From the NCBI GenBank assembly GCA_900556295.1, contig USOK01000110.1, forward strand, positions 1-5,914: DNA of 5,914 nt. The letters run 5' to 3'. Origin of the DNA: an uncultured bacterium (GTDB taxonomy: Bacteria; Cyanobacteriota; Vampirovibrionia; Gastranaerophilales; Gastranaerophilaceae). Both the position numbers and the translations under genes were made by a program. The first letter of the stretch is position 1; every line of letters starts with the position of its first letter. Shown one piece after another: positions 1-5,861 of the stretch. The notes beneath the pieces are model-generated. The model worked only from the letters and a program-made list of their open reading frames with translations. It made no database searches and was not told the origin of the DNA.

Positions 1-2652
1 AAAGAAGGCAATGCAGATATGCGTAATCTTTTGGGTGGCAAAGGTGCAAACCTTGCAGAGATGACAAATTTAGGTTTGCCAGTTCCACCGGGGCTTACGA
101 TTACCACAGAAACCTGTATGGATTACATTAACCATGGCAATAAAATGCCAACAGGGCTTATGGACGAGGTTAGAGAAGCTCTTGCAACAGTTGAAAAACA
201 AGCAGGGAAAAAATTTGGCGATGCTGAAAATCCTCTTTTAGTTTCTGTCCGTTCAGGAGCAAGACTTTCAATGCCAGGTATGATGGAAACAATCCTTAAC
301 CTAGGGCTTAACGATCAAACTGTTGAAGGAATGATTAAGCTTACAAACAATCCGAGATTTTGTTATGACTCATACAGAAGATTTTTGACAATGTTTGGCT
401 CTGTTGCTTGGGAAATCGACAGACAAAAATTTGAAGATTACCTAGACAAAATTAAAGAAGAAAAAGGTTACAAATCAGACACAGACCTGACAGCAGACGA
501 TTGGAAATCTTTAATTCAACCTTACAAAGACTTAATCAAAAAAGAAACAGGCAAAGATTTTCCGCAAGATCCATACGTTCAACTTGAAGAATCAATTGAA
601 GCCGTATTCCGCTCATGGAATATTCCACGTGCCGTTGCATACAGAGAACATTACAAAATCGATCATAATTACGGAACTGCCGTAAACGTTCAAACAATGG
701 TTTTCGGCAACATGGGTGACGATTGTGCGACAGGTGTTTCTTTCACAAGAAACCCGTCAACAGGCGAAAACAAGTTCTACGGAGAATACCTAACCAACGC
801 TCAAGGTGAAGACGTTGTAGCAGGTATCAGAACTCCAAAACCTATCGCAGAACTTGAACACGAAATGCCTGAACTTTACAAGCAATACGTTGACATCGCT
901 AAAAAACTTGAAAAAGGTTACAAAGATGTTCAAGATATGGAATTCACAATCGAAAGAGGCAAATTGTGGATTTTGCAAACTCGTAACGGAAAGAGAACCG
1001 CAAAAGCATCAGTTAGAATTGCCGTTGAAATGTGCGAAGAAGGCATCATAGACAAAGAAAGAGCAGTAGAACTTGTTGATGCAAACCAACTATATCAAGT
1101 ACTACTTCCTGACTTTGATCCGAAAGCTAAAAAAGAAGCACACAAAATAGCACAAGGTCTTGCAGCTTCCCCTGGTGCAGCAGTCGGTAAAATCGTTTTT
1201 GATACCGAAGAAGCAGCAGAACGAGGCAAAGCAGGCGAAAAAGTTATCTTGGTAAGAATTGAAACTTGCCCTGATGATATCCACGGTATGATTGAATCTC
1301 AAGGTGTTTTAACACTTCGTGGCGGAATGACATCTCATGCAGCAGTAGTTGCAAAAGGTATGGGAAAACCTTGCGTTGCAGGTTGTGAAGACCTTTCAAT
1401 CGATCTTAAAAATGAAACTCTAACAGCCGGCGACGGAACTGTTTACCACAAAAACGACGTAATCTCATTAGACGGTGGTACAGGTGAAGTTATGGACGGC
1501 GCAATTCATCTTGTACCGCCTACAATGGACGACAATTTCAAAAAATTGTTCGAATGGGTTGACGATATCAAATTGTTAGGCGTTCGTGCAAATGCTGACA
1601 CTCCGGCTGACGTTGCAAAAGCTTTGGAATTAGGCGCTGAAGGCGTTGGACTTTGCAGAACAGAACACATGTTTATGGATCCAGAAAGACTTCCTTGGGT
1701 TCAAAAAATGATTATCGCAGGCACTCCGGAAGCTCGAAAAGAAGCACTAGAACACTTGCTACCTATGCAATACAGCGATTTTCACGCAATGTTTAAAGCA
1801 TTAGGCGACAAATCAATGACAATCAGACTTTTAGATCCGCCTCTTCACGAATTCTTGCCTGATAAAGAAGAACTTATTGCAAAAGTTGCTACTAAAAAAG
1901 CAAAAGGCGAAGATTACAAAGAAGATGAAAAGCTTCTAAATATCGTTGAAGCAATGTCTGAATCTAACCCAATGATGGGACTTAGAGGTTGCCGTTTGGG
2001 GCTTACATATCCTGAAATCAACGAAATGCAGGTTCGTGCAATCTTCTATGCTGCTTGTGACTTGAAAAAAGAAGGTTTAGATGTTAAACCTGAAATCATG
2101 ATTCCGCTTGTAGGTCACGTAAACGAACTTAAAACCGTAAAAGAAGTTCTAGAACGTGTTGCAAATGAAGTTATGGACGAAAAGAACGTCAGAGTCGATT
2201 ATATGTTTGGTACAATGATTGAAATTCCACGTGCTGCCCTAACAGCAGACCAAATTGCAGAATATGCAGAATTTTTCTCATTCGGCACAAACGACTTGAC
2301 GCAGATGACTTTCGGTTTTTCAAGAGATGATGCGGAAGGCAAATTCCTACAAAACTATGTAGAACAAAAAATTCTTCCAGCCAACCCATTCTCAACACTT
2401 GATCAAGAAGGTGTTGGACAATTGATGAAAATCGCACTTGAAAAAGCTCTAAAAGTTCGTCCTCATCTTAAACGTGGTATCTGTGGGGAACACGGTGGAG
2501 ATCCGGCGTCAGTTAAATTCTGTCATCGAATTGGCTTGAACTATGTATCTTGCTCACCATTCAGAGTTCCGCAAGCTCGTCTTGCAGCAGCTCAAGCGGT
2601 AATTGAGTTCAAACAATCCAAAGACATTTCATTACCACTAGGTTGCAAATAG
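1..2652 (+). CDS. ppdK: Pyruvate, phosphate dikinase (5' end cut by window edge)
   Basis: Cytosolic enzyme that interconverts ATP + phosphate + pyruvate with AMP + PPi + PEP, in glycolysis or gluconeogenesis. The frame is open from base 1 (KEGNAD before the first Met at 19). By alignment from memory with the Clostridium symbiosum enzyme, about 8-9 residues are missing, so Met-19 is not the true start; 883 residues are visible. Numbering from base 1, the N-terminal ATP-grasp domain (about 1-340) has GGKGANL with Lys14, SVRSGARLSMPGMM with Arg84, and Glu314/Gln326/Arg328 in the ME(F)..LQTRNGKRT segment. The swivelling phosphohistidine domain has GGMTSHAAVVAKG with catalytic His446 and the neighbouring Thr444, the position phosphorylated by the regulatory protein in plants. 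The C-terminal PEP/pyruvate TIM barrel has Arg553 (CRTEH), Arg609 (RLLDPPLHEFLP), Glu741, Asn764/Asp765 (FGTNDLTQ) and catalytic Cys828 (GICGEHGGDP). All key residues are present, there is no frameshift, and length is normal. It appears monocistronic at its 3' end. Confidence 0.97.
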   Translation, partial: KEGNADMRNLLGGKGANLAEMTNLGLPVPPGLTITTETCMDYINHGNKMPTGLMDEVREALATVEKQAGKKFGDAENPLLVSVRSGARLSMPGMMETILNLGLNDQTVEGMIKLTNNPRFCYDSYRRFLTMFGSVAWEIDRQKFEDYLDKIKEEKGYKSDTDLTADDWKSLIQPYKDLIKKETGKDFPQDPYVQLEESIEAVFRSWNIPRAVAYREHYKIDHNYGTAVNVQTMVFGNMGDDCATGVSFTRNPSTGENKFYGEYLTNAQGEDVVAGIRTPKPIAELEHEMPELYKQYVDIAKKLEKGYKDVQDMEFTIERGKLWILQTRNGKRTAKASVRIAVEMCEEGIIDKERAVELVDANQLYQVLLPDFDPKAKKEAHKIAQGLAASPGAAVGKIVFDTEEAAERGKAGEKVILVRIETCPDDIHGMIESQGVLTLRGGMTSHAAVVAKGMGKPCVAGCEDLSIDLKNETLTAGDGTVYHKNDVISLDGGTGEVMDGAIHLVPPTMDDNFKKLFEWVDDIKLLGVRANADTPADVAKALELGAEGVGLCRTEHMFMDPERLPWVQKMIIAGTPEARKEALEHLLPMQYSDFHAMFKALGDKSMTIRLLDPPLHEFLPDKEELIAKVATKKAKGEDYKEDEKLLNIVEAMSESNPMMGLRGCRLGLTYPEINEMQVRAIFYAACDLKKEGLDVKPEIMIPLVGHVNELKTVKEVLERVANEVMDEKNVRVDYMFGTMIEIPRAALTADQIAEYAEFFSFGTNDLTQMTFGFSRDDAEGKFLQNYVEQKILPANPFSTLDQEGVGQLMKIALEKALKVRPHLKRGICGEHGGDPASVKFCHRIGLNYVSCSPFRVPQARLAAAQAVIEFKQSKDISLPLGCK

Positions 2653-2690
2653 GAGCTTGAAGCTCCACCCGTCCTTTGGGTGTTGGGACT
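2652..2690 (+). other. Two stacked hairpins in the ppdK 3' untranslated region
   Basis: Starting on the last base of the stop codon, GGAGCTT (2652-2658) pairs with AAGCTCC (2660-2666). Directly after it, CACCC (2666-2670) pairs with GGGTG (2678-2682) around a 7-nt loop. GTCC (2671-2674) can alternatively pair with GGAC (2686-2689). The stretch is clearly more GC-rich than its surroundings. There is no T-tract, so this is not itself a terminator. It may be an mRNA 3'-end stabiliser or one copy of a dispersed palindromic repeat; which one cannot be told from a single copy. Confidence 0.45.
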
Positions 2691-2704
2691 ACAAAAAACA
2701 GCTA

Positions 2705-2741
2705 AAAACAGACGAGATAAAATATCTCGTCTGTTTTGTTT
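2705..2741 (+). terminator. Strong intrinsic terminator after ppdK
   Basis: A perfect 15-bp stem: AAAACAGACGAGATA (2705-2719) pairs with TATCTCGTCTGTTTT (2723-2737) around a 3-nt AAA loop, followed by a T-rich run (TTTTGTTTATT). The lower stem is A/U and the centre is GC-richer, the classic Rho-independent form. Because the stem has A's on its 5' side, it could also work weakly for leftward transcripts. It separates ppdK from the next gene. Confidence 0.93.
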
Positions 2742-2873
2742 ATTGCCTAGGAACTATTTACCATAATTGTAACGATTCCTTAACATGTTTCTCTTCATGA
2801 TTAAAGTTTTTCCAAACATGTGTCGATACATAAGATACGAGTACTAAGTTAAACGAAAGGAAATCGACAGCAA
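2742..2873 (+). promoter_or_regulatory. Upstream region of the 491-residue protein: RBS and weak regulatory candidates
   Basis: This 132-nt leader must hold the promoter, because a strong terminator precedes it. I see no clear -35/-10 pair; TAAGAT (2831-2836) is a possible -10, but the -35 position (around 2808-2813, TTTTCC) is poor. Two ACATGT boxes lie at 2783-2788 and 2816-2821, within AACATGTTT and AAACATGTG, 33 bp or about three helical turns apart. They could be activator sites or chance. The ribosome binding site is GAAAGGAAA (2855-2863), with AAAGGA ending 12 nt before the ATG at 2874, slightly long spacing. Confidence 0.4.
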
Positions 2874-4349
2874 ATGGGAATGTCAGCATCACAAGCTAGA
2901 TTTTTAGGTCTGACAGCCAGAAAGACAAATGTTGAATTTGAAGGTCAACAGATTAACCAACAAAGAACAACATTGTCTAACCAGTCTGCAAATTACTACA
3001 ATGATTTGCTCGGTATGGCTGTACCAGTGCCACCGTCTGTCGACGATTACACAAAAGCTGTGTACACTTTCGAAGACGGAGCTTTAACAAACCAAATTAC
3101 AGCAATGATTGCGCAAACTGATGGAACTTATACTGTAAGCTACTTGAGAACTTGGAAAGATGATTTCGCAATGGTTAGCGCAACTACAAGCATCGTTAAC
3201 AAATCTAACAATGAATATAAAGTTGGTTCAAAAACTTTGAGAAAACTTGGGGAACTTGACGGAGCAAAAATCACTACTACTCCACCCCAAAACAAAGTTG
3301 GTGACAAAATTACTATTCCGGAAGATAATAAAACTTATGATGTAATTGAGGATAATGGCAAATATTATTACAATAAACTAGTTGGACAACAAGATGGTGT
3401 TCCTCTAGAACAAGATGAAATTAATAATATTGGTTACTACTCTTATGACAAAGATAAAGATTTATTAATTAAATACCAAGCGAATGCAGATGGAACTTAT
3501 TCTCCATACAATCAAGATGGTACTGTTGATACATCAACAAAAGTTGCAGAAGATAAAGTATTGCCTGCTTTGTATGATGAAGAAACTGATACTGTTAGCT
3601 GGCTTGAAAAACAAACAGACGGTTCATATACTAAAACCGAATATAATTACGACAAAATATATTTAACTGATGATCAAGTAAAATCAATTACAACTACAAC
3701 TGGTGGGAATACTCAAATTGACGGCTCTGACATCACTGATGAATATTTGAAAACATTGTCAGAAGATCAACTTAAACAATTAATCAAAGAAGAAGAACAA
3801 TATTTAACACTTCTTAGAGAAAAATATGGCGACGGCGATTATATGGTTAGATACGCACAAAACACCACAACTGGCGAATATGAACCATATTTCTACAGCC
3901 TAAAAAACCTTGAAAGCGCAAATTACGATAGCAATGGCAACTCTCAATCAAACATCAACAGCTACAAAATCGGCACAGAAACTAAAACAGAAGAAGTTAA
4001 AGCCGTTGAAGGTTGTGAGATTGAAAAAGATAGCTCTGGTCGTTATATTAATATAACAATTAAAGATGCATCAGGTACTAAAATTACCTATGCCTTGACA
4101 ACTACAACTGCTACTGACCAAGCAGCTTATGATGACGCTATGAACCAGTATGAATATGAAAAATATGAATACGATCAAGCAATCCAAGACATCAACTCAA
4201 AAATTGAAATCATCCAATCTGAAGATAAAAACCTTGAACTTAGATTGAAACAACTAGACACAGAACAAGATGCAATTTCTACAGAATTGGACGCAGTACA
4301 AAAGGTTATTGAAAAGAACGTAGAAAGTTCATTCAAAACCTTCGGATAA
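2874..4349 (+). CDS. Lineage-specific 491-residue protein with terminal helices and C-terminal coiled coil, function unknown
   Basis: I cannot assign a function. There is no signal peptide, transmembrane segment or catalytic motif. Residues 1-50 (MGMSASQARFLGLTARKTN, then EGQQINQQRTTLSNQSANYYNDLL) are polar, heptad-like and probably helical. I recall this N-terminal pattern from multi-copy proteins of gut Melainabacteria, from memory only. Residues about 60-410 are rich in Tyr, Asp, Thr, Gly and Asn and look beta-rich, with recurring D-G-[TSD]-Y motifs at residues 83, 206, 249 and 320. Residues about 425-486 form a charged coiled coil (EYEKYEYDQAIQDINSK, then RLKQLDTEQDAISTELDAVQ), ending SFKTFG. 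Helical ends around a variable middle recall axial filament proteins such as flagellins and hook-associated proteins, but no such homology can be claimed. ATG 2874 was chosen for the upstream AAAGGA; ATG 2880 is an alternative. It is flanked by terminators on both sides, so probably monocistronic. Confidence 0.85.
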   Translation: MGMSASQARFLGLTARKTNVEFEGQQINQQRTTLSNQSANYYNDLLGMAVPVPPSVDDYTKAVYTFEDGALTNQITAMIAQTDGTYTVSYLRTWKDDFAMVSATTSIVNKSNNEYKVGSKTLRKLGELDGAKITTTPPQNKVGDKITIPEDNKTYDVIEDNGKYYYNKLVGQQDGVPLEQDEINNIGYYSYDKDKDLLIKYQANADGTYSPYNQDGTVDTSTKVAEDKVLPALYDEETDTVSWLEKQTDGSYTKTEYNYDKIYLTDDQVKSITTTTGGNTQIDGSDITDEYLKTLSEDQLKQLIKEEEQYLTLLREKYGDGDYMVRYAQNTTTGEYEPYFYSLKNLESANYDSNGNSQSNINSYKIGTETKTEEVKAVEGCEIEKDSSGRYINITIKDASGTKITYALTTTTATDQAAYDDAMNQYEYEKYEYDQAIQDINSKIEIIQSEDKNLELRLKQLDTEQDAISTELDAVQKVIEKNVESSFKTFG

Positions 4350-4383
4350 AAATTTTCCTTTCCCTTTTTCCTATTGATTTTCC

Positions 4384-4419
4384 AACGACAAGCACAAAGT
4401 TTGTCGTTTTTCTTTTATT
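4384..4419 (+). terminator. Intrinsic terminator after the 491-residue protein
   Basis: AACGACAAGC (4384-4393) pairs with GTTTGTCGTT (4399-4408), a 10-bp stem with one G-U pair and a 5-nt ACAAA loop, followed directly by TTTCTTTTATTT. It lies 35 nt after the stop codon. On the minus strand no T-tract follows the stem, so it is unlikely to end the leftward repressor transcript. Confidence 0.9.
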
Positions 4420-4456
4420 TATGAGCAAAAGGAAGCTACAGCAATATAATAATGTC

Positions 4457-4488
4457 ATTCTGAAAAGACAGAAAATCTTATTCAGAAT
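4457..4488. repeat. Short inverted repeat in the convergent intergenic region
   Basis: ATTCTGAA (4457-4464) is a perfect inverted match to TTCAGAAT (4481-4488) across a 16-nt spacer. The wording around it (GTCATTCTGA ... CAGAATCT) resembles dispersed palindromic repeats seen in many bacterial genomes, but this is an impression from memory. It lies downstream of both converging genes and lacks a T-tract on either strand. The rest of 4420-4529 shows nothing recognisable, and no clear terminator for the minus-strand gene was found. Confidence 0.4.
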
Positions 4489-4529
4489 CTATCAATGCTG
4501 ATAAATATCGGACTATAAACATAAAACTG

Positions 4530-4856
4530 CTATCTATTCTTTTTTACCGCCAAAATTAAATCTTTTATAAGGTGAAGTTCTGGAACAGATGAAGTTTGTA
4601 CCATCTCATAAATCTCGGTGCGAAGCGTATCTGTGTTTACCGACGAAAGATTGAAGAAATCATTGATATCTATATCAAGAATTTTAGCAATTCGCACAAA
4701 TGTTTCTAAAGACGGAAGAGAATTTCCGTTCTCAATTGTACACATATGACGAGGAGAAATATCTATTTCCTCAGAAAGTTTTTCCTGCGAGAAGCCTTTT
4801 TCCACACGAATTTGTCTAATTTTCTTACCAATAATCTCTTTATCTAATTTCATCAT
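4530..4856 (-). CDS. XRE (Cro/CI-family) helix-turn-helix transcriptional regulator
   Basis: A 108-residue DNA-binding protein. Residues about 9-68 (IGKKIRQIRVEKGFSQEKLSEEIDISPRHMCTIENG..., ending ILDIDINDFF) are a textbook HTH_3 domain: the FSQEKLSEEIDIS helix-turn-helix, the recognition helix SPRHMCTIENG, and the PSLETFVRIAKIL helix. The last 40 residues are probably helical and may mediate dimerisation; there is no peptidase or ligand-binding domain. Two ATGs are adjacent (4856 and 4853). The Shine-Dalgarno-like TAAGG sits only 3 nt from the first and 6 nt from the second, so translation may begin at 4853 (MKLDKEI). It is divergent from the pilin-like gene, with a shared intergenic region holding a perfect 15-bp inverted repeat. 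By the usual logic of such pairs it probably represses the pilin and perhaps itself; this is inferred, not shown. Confidence 0.93.
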   Translation of the reverse strand: MMKLDKEIIGKKIRQIRVEKGFSQEKLSEEIDISPRHMCTIENGNSLPSLETFVRIAKILDIDINDFFNLSSVNTDTLRTEIYEMVQTSSVPELHLIKDLILAVKKNR

Positions 4857-4899
4857 ATACCTTAATTAAAATATATAGACAATTGTAAAATGATAAAAT

Positions 4900-4940
4900 G
4901 ATATTTATATCAATAATCTTGACAAATTGATATAAATATC
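4900..4940. promoter_or_regulatory. Operator-like perfect 15-bp inverted repeat between the divergent genes
   Basis: GATATTTATATCAAT (4900-4914) and ATTGATATAAATATC (4926-4940) are exact reverse complements separated by 11 nt. Each arm also contains its own near-palindrome, GATAT-NN-ATATC (4900-4911 and 4929-4940), centred 29 bp apart, so the site could bind two repressor dimers. The right arm lies inside the -35/-10 spacer of the rightward promoter and the inner spacer contains the -35, so occupancy should block RNA polymerase. The left arm lies upstream of the regulator, where a weak leftward -10 (TATATT on the minus strand, 4870-4875) is possible, which would allow autoregulation. The natural ligand is the adjacent XRE protein. 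Confidence 0.75.
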
Positions 4941-4947
4941 GTATAAT
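4919..4947 (+). promoter_or_regulatory. Consensus sigma-70 promoter for the pilin-like gene
   Basis: TTGACA (4919-4924), a 17-nt spacer and TATAAT (4942-4947): both hexamers match consensus exactly with optimal spacing. Transcription should start near 4954, giving a leader of about 29 nt before the ATG at 4983. Such a strong promoter combined with an overlapping palindrome suggests control by repression. Confidence 0.9.
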
Positions 4948-4966
4948 AGACATGTATACAATCAAG

Positions 4967-4974
4967 AAAGGTGG
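4967..4974 (+). promoter_or_regulatory. Ribosome binding site that sets the pilin start
   Basis: AAAGGTGG lies 8 nt before ATG 4983, ideal spacing. The in-frame GTG at 4971 lies inside this element and ATG 4977 is only 2 nt after it, so both are unlikely starts. Confidence 0.75.
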
Positions 4975-4982
4975 AAATGATT

Positions 4983-5774
4983 ATGAGATTATCAAACATG
5001 AGAGCAGGGTTTACTTTGGCGGAAGGTGCTACGCACGTAGCCCACTGCGAAAATTCACGTAAACAAGGGTTTACCTTGGCAGAAGTTTTGATCACTTTGG
5101 GTATTATCGGGGTTGTAGCAGCAATGACAATGCCTACATTGATTAACCAAACACAAGGTGCGCAATACAAAGCAGCTTACAAAAAAGCTTTGTCAGCAAT
5201 TTCTCAAGGTATTACTTTAAATGTTGCGTTGGATGGCGCAAGTTTTGCAGATGTAGAAGCAGGTACTGCAGGTAAAACTGATAAAAATACAACAACCGGA
5301 GCTGATACTGTAGCAAGTATTCTTGCATCTAGAATGAATGTTGTTAAATATTCAACATATGATAATAAAGGTTATACAATCACTGGAAATATAGCTACTG
5401 GAGAACATACATGTACTGCTGATGAAATCACAAAAGAAGGGGTTTGTAAAGGGAAAAAAGCTAATGATGTAGTTTCTACTGGCACATTTACTCCTGATAC
5501 AAGTTTGTTTTTCAATGATGGTACAATGTTTAGTTTTGCTTCTTCAAGTAAAGCTTGCTCTAAAGATGCCAATGTTTCTGGAGCTTCAATTTGCTATGGA
5601 CTAATCGACGTAAATGGAGCTAAAGGACCAAACAAAGTTGTAACATGTGACAGTGGAACAAAAGCTGATACTTGTACCGCCAAAAATCCTACAGATGTAT
5701 ATATTGTAGAATTTTATGACCAAACAATATTACCAGCTACTGATGCTGCAAAAGCTGTATTGTATAGCAAATAG
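4983..5774 (+). CDS. Type IV pilin / pseudopilin-like protein with duplicated prepilin motif
   Basis: A 263-residue protein. Residues 29-51 carry a class III prepilin signal: G29, then FTLAEVLITLGIIGVVAAM, with Phe at +1 and Glu at +5, and a hydrophobic alpha-1 helix. This predicts cleavage after G29 by a PilD-type prepilin peptidase and insertion in the inner membrane before assembly into a pilus or type II-secretion-like pseudopilus. Unusually, GFTLAE also occurs at residues 9-14, where it is followed by the polar segment GATHVAHCENSRKQ instead of a hydrophobic helix. The mature domain has helix YKAAYKKALSAISQGI, then a Thr/Gly/Asp-rich globular region with six cysteines and a C-terminal DVNGAKGPNK...VYIVEFYDQTILP segment, a style I associate with pseudopilin-like proteins. 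No pilus assembly genes are nearby, so its machinery must be elsewhere. Transcription is from the consensus promoter at 4919-4947, probably under the divergent XRE regulator. Whether it is a major pilin, minor pilin or pseudopilin cannot be decided. Confidence 0.9.
   Translation: MRLSNMRAGFTLAEGATHVAHCENSRKQGFTLAEVLITLGIIGVVAAMTMPTLINQTQGAQYKAAYKKALSAISQGITLNVALDGASFADVEAGTAGKTDKNTTTGADTVASILASRMNVVKYSTYDNKGYTITGNIATGEHTCTADEITKEGVCKGKKANDVVSTGTFTPDTSLFFNDGTMFSFASSSKACSKDANVSGASICYGLIDVNGAKGPNKVVTCDSGTKADTCTAKNPTDVYIVEFYDQTILPATDAAKAVLYSK
5006..5085 (+). repeat. Direct repeat (20 nt, 60 nt apart) flanking an in-frame palindromic insert in the pilin leader
   Basis: AGGGTTTACTTTGGCGGAAG (5006-5025) and AGGGTTTACCTTGGCAGAAG (5066-5085) differ at two bases, both at third codon positions, and encode GFTLAE twice in the same frame. 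The 40 nt between them (5026-5065) are unlike anything downstream of the second copy, so this is not a simple tandem duplication of 60 nt. The insert begins with the palindrome GCTACG-CA-CGTAGC (5028-5041), read as A-T-H-V-A. The arrangement resembles a small in-frame insertion with a duplicated target, or a coding palindromic element. Confidence 0.8.
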
Positions 5775-5783
5775 AAACAATTA

Positions 5784-5827
5784 TCCCATTTCTTGAGATG
5801 GGAGGCAGGACACCTGTTCTGTTTTGT
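5784..5827 (+). terminator. Probable terminator region after the pilin-like gene
   Basis: Two hairpins follow the stop codon. TCCCATTT (5784-5791) pairs with AGATGGGA (5796-5803), with one G-U pair and a 4-nt loop. CAGGAC (5806-5811) then pairs with GTTCTG (5816-5821), with one G-U pair and an ACCT loop, followed by TTTTGT. The second stem with its short T-run is the likely terminator; the first may stabilise the transcript. It is weaker than the other two terminators in the window. Confidence 0.65.
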
Positions 5828-5832
5828 GCAAA

Positions 5833-5861
5833 TTCATTCACAGACCTAATTAATGAATGAA
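5833..5861. repeat. Inverted repeat near the right edge
   Basis: TTCATTCA (5833-5840) and TGAATGAA (5854-5861) are perfect reverse complements across 13 nt. No T-tract or promoter is attached to it. The remaining bases to 5914 hold no gene or RNA I can recognise; a CCGG...CCGG arrangement (5894-5914) at the very edge may belong to a structure that continues outside the window. Confidence 0.35.

Noticed and set aside
19..21. Met codon at 19 as the start of the dikinase
   Set aside because: The frame remains open to base 1 with family-typical residues (EGNAD), so the true start lies outside the window.
790..1302. Several short open frames on both strands inside ppdK
   Set aside because: They are shadows of the dikinase frame, with no start signals or protein-like composition.
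3484..3666. 60-codon plus-strand frame inside the unknown protein gene
   Set aside because: It is an out-of-frame shadow, rich in Ile/Leu/Lys from AT-rich codons, with no Shine-Dalgarno.
4500..4509. GATAAATATC as a third repressor site at the 3' end of the regulator gene
   Set aside because: It is two bases shorter than the operator core, unpaired, and likely by chance in AT-rich DNA.
4971..4982. GTG 4971 or ATG 4977 as the pilin start
   Set aside because: GTG 4971 lies inside the Shine-Dalgarno itself and ATG 4977 is only 2 nt after it; ATG 4983 has an 8-nt spacing.
4910..5170. Minus-strand open frame over the pilin promoter and leader
   Set aside because: It is antisense to a clear gene, covers the promoter, and has no recognisable protein features or ribosome binding site.
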